Below, one piece after another: positions 13,944 to 18,967 of a DNA stretch of 18,967 bases. The stretch is from the NCBI GenBank assembly GCA_038231295.1, contig JBBRLP010000106.1, positions 1-18,967 of the forward strand. The letters run 5' to 3'. The position numbers and the translations under genes were made by a program. The first letter of the stretch is position 1, and each line of letters opens with the position of its first letter. Source of the DNA: JANXLO01 sp038231295 (lineage in GTDB: Bacteria; Armatimonadota; Chthonomonadetes; Chthonomonadales; Chthonomonadaceae). The notes under the pieces were generated by a model that had not been told where the DNA came from, searched no databases, and saw only the letters and a program-made list of their open reading frames with translations.

Positions 13944-15634
13944 GACGCGCACTCCCGTTCGTCTGTACCCTGCTTTTGCTGTTCTGGCTCGGCGGCTGTA
14001 CGCATTCCACCACCCCGCCTGCCCCACCATCCGGGTCTCCCGCAGCAGCGTCCGCACTGAACTTCGTGGACATCACTGCGAAGGCAGGACTGCACTGGCA
14101 GCGGGCCAATGGCGCGTTTGGCAAGAAGTGGTTTCCGGAATCGGCGGGCGGCGGCGGCGCGTTCATAGATTATGATAATGACGGCTACCCGGACATCGTA
14201 CTGGTAAACGGAGACTGGTGGGCCGGACATACTCTGCCCGGCCCGCGCCCGAAATTCGCCCTCTATCACAACAATCGAGACGGGACGTTTACCGAGGTGA
14301 CGGCGGCGATGGGGCTGGACATCGCCATACAGGGCATGGGCGTCGCCGTAGGCGATTACGATAACGACGGTTTTGACGACCTCTATATTACGGGCATTGG
14401 CGGCAATCATCTGTTCCACAACGAGGGCGGCAAGGGTTTCAAAGAGGTGACGGCGCAGGCAGGCGTCGGGGGTTCGGGCTGGAGTACGAGCGCAGCCTGG
14501 GTGGACTACGACAACGACGGCAAACTCGACCTGTTTGTCTGCCACTACGTGAAGTGGACGCTGGCGACGGACATCTTTTGCGGCGGGCAGTTCAAGGTCT
14601 ACTGCACCCCGACTTCCTATTCCGGCGAGTCCTGCCGCCTCTACCACAACGATGGAAATGGACATTTCACCGATGTCACAAAGAAGGCAGGGCTGTTCAA
14701 CGAGGGCGGTAAGGCGCTGGGAGTCTGCCCGGTGGACTTCGACCACGACGGCTTTGTAGACCTGCTGATTGCCAACGACGGGGAGCCGAACTTCGCCTAC
14801 CATAACCGGGGCGATGGCACGTTCGAGGATATTTCGGTCGCGTCGGGGCTGGCGCTGGGCGAAGATGGCAAGCCGCGCAACGGCATGGGCATTGATGTCA
14901 GTGATTATCGCAACGACGGCAAACTCGGCGTCCTGGTCGGCAATTTCTCGTTTCAGGGCGTCGGGCTGCACCGGGAACAGGCGGGAAGCCTGTTCATGGA
15001 CGTTTCGCGGGAGGCCGGACTGGCGCAGCCTTCGTACCCCTATGTCACCTTCGGAGTGATGTTCTGTGACACCGACAACGATGGCTGGAAAGACGCGCTG
15101 CTGACGAACGGCCATGTGGACGACCTGATCGAGAAGAGTTCGCCGGGACAGCATTACCTCCAGCCGACACAGATTTTTCTGAACGCGCACGATGGCACGT
15201 TCCGCGACCAGACGGGCAAAGCGGGGCCGGGACTGCAAACGCCCCTGGCAGGGCGCGGCATGGCGGCAGGCGATATAGACAACGACGGCAGACTCGATCT
15301 TTTGCTGATACCGAATATCGGCCCGCCGCGTCTGCTTCATAACGAAATGCTGTCGGCAAACCACTGGATCACGCTCGCCTTTACCGGGACGCGCAGCAAT
15401 CGGGACGGCTACGGGGCGTTCATGCGCCTGACGGCGGGCGGCGTGGCGCAGACCGACTGGGTGCGGAGCGGAAGCAGTTACTGTTCGCAGTCGGATCGGC
15501 GGCTGCATTTCGGGCTGGGCGCGTCGAAGGTCGTGGACTCGGTGGAGGTGCGCTGGCCGAGCGGCATCAAAGAGACCTGGCGCACGCTTCCGGCGGACAA
15601 GATCGTAAATCTGACGGAAGGCAAAGCGCAGTAG
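13940..15634 (+). CDS. FG-GAP/VCBS beta-propeller lipoprotein with ASPIC/UnbV domain (CRTAC1-like)
   Basis: A 564-residue exported protein. The signal ends in LGGC, giving lipidated C20. Seven Ca-loop repeats of the type D-x-D-x-D-G-x-x-D are visible at 78-86, 139-147, 189-197, 266-274, 322-330, 377-385 and 445-453, consistent with a seven-bladed integrin-like propeller. The fifth is degenerate (DYRNDGKLG). The C-terminus (about 486-547) is an ASPIC/UnbV domain: NRDGYGAFMRLTAGG, then SGSSYCSQSDRRLHFGLG, then VEVRWPSG. Members are secreted or surface proteins whose biochemical role is mostly unknown. ATG at 13940, behind AAGGAG, is preferred to an ATG at 13895 because it starts the signal peptide and overlaps the TPR stop codon. 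A secreted protein gene follows after 45 bases. Confidence 0.93.
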   Translation: MRRALPFVCTLLLLFWLGGCTHSTTPPAPPSGSPAAASALNFVDITAKAGLHWQRANGAFGKKWFPESAGGGGAFIDYDNDGYPDIVLVNGDWWAGHTLPGPRPKFALYHNNRDGTFTEVTAAMGLDIAIQGMGVAVGDYDNDGFDDLYITGIGGNHLFHNEGGKGFKEVTAQAGVGGSGWSTSAAWVDYDNDGKLDLFVCHYVKWTLATDIFCGGQFKVYCTPTSYSGESCRLYHNDGNGHFTDVTKKAGLFNEGGKALGVCPVDFDHDGFVDLLIANDGEPNFAYHNRGDGTFEDISVASGLALGEDGKPRNGMGIDVSDYRNDGKLGVLVGNFSFQGVGLHREQAGSLFMDVSREAGLAQPSYPYVTFGVMFCDTDNDGWKDALLTNGHVDDLIEKSSPGQHYLQPTQIFLNAHDGTFRDQTGKAGPGLQTPLAGRGMAAGDIDNDGRLDLLLIPNIGPPRLLHNEMLSANHWITLAFTGTRSNRDGYGAFMRLTAGGVAQTDWVRSGSSYCSQSDRRLHFGLGASKVVDSVEVRWPSGIKETWRTLPADKIVNLTEGKAQ

Positions 15635-15679
15635 TCCGCAGGAGGTGCGGAGAGCGCAGATTCGGAAAGGCAAGGCAGG

Positions 15680-16732
15680 ATGAAGATTTTTAGAACTCTG
15701 GCGCTGTGCGCCCTGATGACCCTGGGCGGCGTGGCGGCGTTCGGGCAGTATCGGCCACCGGTTCGGAATAACACGCCGTTCCGCACGGTCTTCCGGCAGG
15801 CATGGACAATGCAACTGCCGGACCCCGTGAAGCTGATTGAGGTGGGGCAGGTAGCGGACTCGAAACGCGCCAGTTTCCTCATGCTCGTCGGTGGAACGGA
15901 CATCAGCGACTATCGGCGGCGTCTGCTGGTGACGCACTGGGCGGGGGGACAGTTCGTGACGGACGACAGCAGGGAGTTCCCCGGCACGTCGGTAGATTCA
16001 CTGCTGGTGGGTCGCTTCCGTCTGGACACGCCGCCCGCTCCCATCGTGGCTCCCCCGCCTGTGACCAATGGCAAGCCCTCGAAAGCCCCGCCGAAGCGCA
16101 AACCCTCGGCCCCTGCCGTGCAGCAGGTCCTCACGACCGAAGGCGTCTATACCTGGCGGGACGGCCATCTGACGCGGCTTTTCACCTCTCCCCCGAACAC
16201 ACGGCTGGCGATGCTGCTTCAGGAGCCGCCTGACCTGGTGGTCGGCGGGCAAGGCAATCAGGCGCAGGCGTATGTGCTGGGCGATACGCAGGCCGAACTC
16301 TTCTCCGGCAATCCCCCGACAGCGGGCGACGGCTATGTGCGTTTCGGGGTCGGGACGCAGAACTACGAGGGTTCGGAAGACCTGAAACTGCCGCTCGGTG
16401 TGCGCTATGTGCAATCGTACTGGAACGGGCGCAATCGGTGGATGATCGGAGTCGCCAGTCAGCAGAATACGGGCAGCGCGAATCCCGCCGACCGTCTGGT
16501 GGTGCTGACGCCCCGCGCTGGCAAATCCGATCTGGATTTCTGGGCGGCGAAACCGGCGGATTTCGACGAGACCTGGCGCAGCGATCCGTTCCCCGGCAAG
16601 ATTCTGGACGTGCGTGTCGGCGACCCGCGCAACGAAGGCAAGGAGGGTCTGCTGGTGCTGACCTCCGAAAACAACGACCGGGAGCGCCATCTCTACTGCT
16701 TCCGTCCCACGCAGATCGTCGTCGGGCCGTAA
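15680..16732 (+). CDS. Secreted protein of unknown function
   Basis: A 350-residue protein with a clear type I signal peptide (MKIF start, hydrophobic to about residue 20, probable cut before Q23). A Pro/Lys-rich linker at about 117-147 separates two regions rich in short beta-strand patterns. Phrases such as VDSLLVGRFRL, GVYTWRDGHLTRLF and ILDVRVGDPRNEGKEGLLVLT resemble the blades of FG-GAP-like propellers, but the Ca-binding Asp loops are absent, so this is only a possible fold. AAGGCAGG lies just before the ATG. It sits 45 bases after the FG-GAP lipoprotein and 9 bases before the P-loop kinase gene, so it is probably part of the same transcript. Confidence 0.8.
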   Translation: MKIFRTLALCALMTLGGVAAFGQYRPPVRNNTPFRTVFRQAWTMQLPDPVKLIEVGQVADSKRASFLMLVGGTDISDYRRRLLVTHWAGGQFVTDDSREFPGTSVDSLLVGRFRLDTPPAPIVAPPPVTNGKPSKAPPKRKPSAPAVQQVLTTEGVYTWRDGHLTRLFTSPPNTRLAMLLQEPPDLVVGGQGNQAQAYVLGDTQAELFSGNPPTAGDGYVRFGVGTQNYEGSEDLKLPLGVRYVQSYWNGRNRWMIGVASQQNTGSANPADRLVVLTPRAGKSDLDFWAAKPADFDETWRSDPFPGKILDVRVGDPRNEGKEGLLVLTSENNDRERHLYCFRPTQIVVGP

Positions 16733-16741
16733 CCGGTCTGG

Positions 16742-17374
16742 ATGGGAGAAAGGATAAGTGAGCAGGTGACAGCAGAGAGAGTGGGCAGTCTGGTGGTGGG
16801 GATTGCGGGCGGGTCGGCGTCGGGCAAGACGACGTTTGCCGCCGCACTGCTGCGGGAGCTGACGGAGGGCGAGCGTTCTCTCCGGGTGGAGGCGTTCAGC
16901 CTGGACAAGTATTTCTATCGGGGCGCACCGGGGGGGCCGCTGTTCGTCTCCCCGACGACCGGGGAGACGCTGCCGGACAACAACCACCCGAACTCTGCGG
17001 ACAACGCCCGCCTCGTCGCCGATCTGGATACCCGCCGCCACGCCCCGGATGCGCCGGACGTGCTGCTGCTGGACGGGCTGATGCTGCTGCATATCCCGGA
17101 GATTCGGGAGCGGCTGGACCTGCGGATTTTCATGGAACTGGACGCGGATGTGCGGGCGCTGCGGCGGCTGCTGCGGGACATGAACGGCGGGCGTGGCAGC
17201 ACGGAGCCACAGTGGATCGCTACCTACTACCGGGAGTGTGCGCGGGTGGGTCATGCCGCCTATGTGGAGCCGAGCCGCGCTCACGCCGACCTGATTGTGC
17301 GCGGCGACTCGGATTTCGCCCGTACCGTTCCGCTGATTGCCGCCGTCATCCGCGACCGGGTCGCCCATTCCTGA
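16742..17374 (+). CDS. Uridine kinase-like P-loop protein
   Basis: A 210-residue protein of the uridine kinase/phosphoribulokinase superfamily, the usual length for uridine kinase (ATP + uridine to UMP + ADP, pyrimidine salvage). Walker A GGSASGKTT is at 23-31, the substrate-side Asp is D55 in SLDKYFYR, NHPNS (81-85) matches the NxDHP loop, and VLLLDGLMLL (107-116) has Asp where the family mostly has Glu. FMELDADVRALRRLLRDM (130-147) matches the Udk lid region, and VEPSRAHADLIV (175-186) matches its EPTKxxADxII. Substrate loops differ from classical Udk, so the true substrate may be another nucleoside or small molecule. The ATG at 16742 lacks a good ribosome site; GTG at 16781 is an alternative. 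Only 9 bases separate it from the preceding gene, which suggests co-transcription. Confidence 0.85.
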   Translation: MGERISEQVTAERVGSLVVGIAGGSASGKTTFAAALLRELTEGERSLRVEAFSLDKYFYRGAPGGPLFVSPTTGETLPDNNHPNSADNARLVADLDTRRHAPDAPDVLLLDGLMLLHIPEIRERLDLRIFMELDADVRALRRLLRDMNGGRGSTEPQWIATYYRECARVGHAAYVEPSRAHADLIVRGDSDFARTVPLIAAVIRDRVAHS

Positions 17375-17453
17375 CCAATCGCCCACTGACCCCGTTCCGG
17401 GAAACTTATCAGCAGCGCGAAACTGACTCCCCATGGGGTGCCAGGAGCAATGG

Positions 17454-18410
17454 TCAGGTAAGCGGTTCGGAGTAAGTGCGGACGAGGAAGCGGTCGGTCG
17501 CACCGGGAGCGAGCAGGCGCACGTCGTTGCGGATACCGCGTTCGCGCAGGTTGAAGGCGTCGGTTGGGCAGGTGAGCGGTTCGATGCAGAGCGCCTGGCG
17601 GGGCGCGGGCGGCGTGAACAGCACGACGTGTGGAAACTGCACGGGGTCGAACTCCACAACGGTGCGGAGTCCGGCGTCGTGATCTTCGAGATTACAGCGC
17701 ACCAACCCGTCGGCGTCCGGCACAAGGTCGGTGTAGATGTCGTCGAGTTCGAGCGTGTTCAGGTCGGCGGAAGTGCGGAGGTCGTAATTGCCTTCCAGTT
17801 CCAGCAGGGTTCCGGTCGGCAGGCTCTCCTCCAGTTGCCAGCGTCGCTGCGCTGCCAGGGTAAGGGTGCCGTGCGCGGGGCGGCGGAAGTAGGGATGAAA
17901 GCCGAGGCCGAAGGGCAAGGTCGTCTCTGCCGTGTTGGTGACGACGGTTTCGATCTCCAGTGCGCCCTCGCGCAGGCGGTGCGTCACGGCGATACGGAAC
18001 GGAAACGGGAACTGCCGCAGAATCGCCTCGGGATAGTCTACCGCATCCAGCGTCGCTTCCATCCACGCGCCCTCCGCTTCCGAACTCCCACTCCCCACCA
18101 CGTTCCAGGCTTTGTCCCGCACAAACCCATGCCGCTGCGGTTCGACGTGGAAGGTCTGGCCCTCGAACGTAAACACACCGTCCCGTATCCGGTTCGGGAA
18201 CGGAAACAGGATCGGAAAGCCGTAAGCCGTCGGTTTGGGCCGCAGCTCCGCCAACGTCACCGGGTCAAGGACTGGCTGCTGCACGGTATAGGCAAAGCCG
18301 TTGTTGCCCCAGGCCGGAATCACCTGCGCCGTCGTCCGTCCCGTCTCCTCCAGCGTCCAGACCTCCACCCCGTCCTGCGTTTCCGCCCTTACCCTATAGC
18401 GTCCCGACAT
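17454..18410 (-). CDS. Aldose 1-epimerase (galactose mutarotase-like)
   Basis: A 318-residue cytoplasmic enzyme that interconverts the alpha and beta anomers of hexoses. Key residues are present: H94 in QRHGFVRDKAW, the catalytic H172 in GFHPYF, and the general base E277 in CIEPLTCPTDAFN. FPFPNRI near 69-75 is the substrate-binding Arg loop (R74). ATG at 18410 is chosen because AAAGGGAGT lies about 7 bases upstream; the TTG at 18428 would start inside that site. The gene runs towards the P-loop kinase, leaving 79 bases between the two stops with only a CCCCATGGGG palindrome (17429-17438) and no clear terminator. It stands alone on its strand. The exact sugar is not predictable, since this family also contains glucose-6-phosphate 1-epimerase-like members. 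Confidence 0.93.
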   Translation of the reverse strand: MSGRYRVRAETQDGVEVWTLEETGRTTAQVIPAWGNNGFAYTVQQPVLDPVTLAELRPKPTAYGFPILFPFPNRIRDGVFTFEGQTFHVEPQRHGFVRDKAWNVVGSGSSEAEGAWMEATLDAVDYPEAILRQFPFPFRIAVTHRLREGALEIETVVTNTAETTLPFGLGFHPYFRRPAHGTLTLAAQRRWQLEESLPTGTLLELEGNYDLRTSADLNTLELDDIYTDLVPDADGLVRCNLEDHDAGLRTVVEFDPVQFPHVVLFTPPAPRQALCIEPLTCPTDAFNLRERGIRNDVRLLAPGATDRFLVRTYSEPLT

Positions 18411-18615
18411 CGTTTTACTCCCTTTCAAAACCCTGTGAACCGAATTTCAGTGTACGACAGTTCTTTGTCACGTCACGGATGACCTTTTTGGGAACGCCCC
18501 TGGAGACTTTGCCCAACATCCGCACACTTCTGTCTCACGGATGTGTTCCTGGTGTCTGACCCTACTTTTGTCTCATACTCAAATACCATTGAGACGGATT
18601 GAGACTATAGAGTAT
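18411..18615. promoter_or_regulatory. Upstream region of the epimerase with nested inverted repeats
   Basis: No gene is visible. Inverted repeats are dense: ACATCCG (18516-18522) with CGGATGT (18538-18544); GTCTCA at 18532-18537 and 18570-18575 facing TGAGAC at 18590-18595 and 18600-18605; and an exact CTCAA-N6-TTGAG at 18578-18593 inside the latter. They look like binding sites for a dimeric regulator, but they are about 110-190 bases from the epimerase start and no promoter boxes are clear. Confidence 0.4.
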
Positions 18616-18810
18616 CTACCCCTCTGCGTTTTTAGCCAGGAACCAACGGGCGTTCTTGGCCCAGCCTTCCAATTGAACCTTGCCCTCTGAGCGAAGTTCA
18701 TAGATGAGGTGCCGAATTTGTGGAATAGTTAGTTGGGGTATGACCTGCCGGAACTCCTGCAACGCCGCACCCTGCTTCCCGCACTTTTTGATATTAGTCC
18801 TCCCCCGTTT
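18616..18810 (-). pseudogene. Remnant of a C-terminal winged-helix domain
   Basis: After a TGA (18813-18811) the minus strand stays open for 64 codons and ends in TAG at 18618-18616. It reads AALQEFRQVIPQLT, then IRHLIYELRSEGKVQLEG, then NARWFLAKN, a winged-helix pattern seen at the C-terminus of larger DNA-binding or ATPase proteins (LxxELxxEGxxxxxGxxxxARWxL). There is no in-frame ATG or GTG start; a TTG at 18762 is the first possible. The upstream frame continues to the window end in another register (stop TAA near 18797), which could mean a frameshift. I take it as a gene remnant, not a working gene. Confidence 0.45.
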
Positions 18811-18856
18811 TCACAGACAGTAAGTTAACCCGAGTCATGGGTTGAAAATAGTAGAC

Positions 18857-18898
18857 TAATGGAGCATCCCTGCCTGACAGAGATTGTAATGGAGCATC
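18857..18898. repeat. Pair of 12-bp direct repeats
   Basis: TAATGGAGCATC occurs exactly at 18857-18868 and 18887-18898, a 30-base period (about three helical turns). The flanks differ. This spacing suits two sites on the same DNA face, or the first units of a longer iteron-like array, but only two copies are in view. Confidence 0.55.
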
Positions 18899-18967
18899 TT
18901 GAGTTTGACCGCGCTCCATAAACCCGCAAACGAACGGGAAAACACCCGATCCACAAAGCGGTTCCAC

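Noticed and set aside
13925..15937. 670-codon open frame on the minus strand opposite the FG-GAP lipoprotein
   Set aside because: It is antisense to a gene with clear domains, has no recognisable motif, and is explained by GC-rich codon bias.
17429..17438. CCCCATGGGG palindrome between the convergent kinase and epimerase genes
   Set aside because: It has no loop space and no T run, so it is not a convincing terminator; it may be chance in GC-rich DNA.
15998..17725. 575-codon open frame on the minus strand
   Set aside because: It spans three genes on other frames (secreted protein, P-loop kinase, epimerase end) and has only Arg/Pro/His-rich content.

Overview
The window looks like chromosomal DNA of a GC-rich bacterium. 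The best taxonomic clue is the pseudopilin at 11687-12457, whose post-helix stretch (FPVFAQAREKAR, then SNLKQIGLA) together with an H-X9-D(G/S) motif is typical of Armatimonadota, with Planctomycetota and Verrucomicrobiota as alternatives. This is inference from family knowledge. No rRNA, tRNA, CRISPR array or insertion sequence was found.

Left part (1-4440): a universal stress protein gene whose first domain has lost its 5' end; a convergent minus-strand set consisting of a lipoprotein cytochrome c, a large hybrid histidine kinase and a response regulator broken by a stop codon and a frameshift. The kinase starts with a three-helix membrane domain resembling the ethylene-receptor copper site and carries two complete kinase cores around a receiver domain.

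Centre (4440-9620): an ankyrin-like remnant, a PIN-toxin/antitoxin pair behind an extended -10 promoter with a perfect leader hairpin, and a long AddB-like gene. The AddB-like protein keeps its Walker A motif and the four iron-sulfur cysteines, but the nuclease DYK motif reads TYR. A family of C5-G5 palindromes (CCCCCGATTTCGGGGG and relatives) lies upstream of the AddB-like gene and again upstream of the cytochrome gene.

Right part (9620-17374, all plus strand): a zinc-ribbon, Pro/Ala-rich multi-pass membrane protein behind a near-consensus sigma-70 promoter and a leader of about 165 nt; an H-X9-DG-type pseudopilin closed by an intrinsic terminator; then a tight cluster of a membrane-anchored TPR protein, an FG-GAP/ASPIC-UnbV lipoprotein (4-base overlap), a secreted protein of unknown function and a uridine-kinase-like P-loop protein. 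The first three of these four look like an exported or surface module; the kinase may simply be carried on the same transcript.

End (17454-18967): an aldose 1-epimerase gene on the minus strand, then about 550 bases without an intact gene that contain nested inverted repeats, 12-bp direct repeats and a remnant resembling the C-terminal winged helix of a larger protein. Several loci here are decayed or have lost key residues, which suggests gene erosion or, for single-base lesions, sequencing error.
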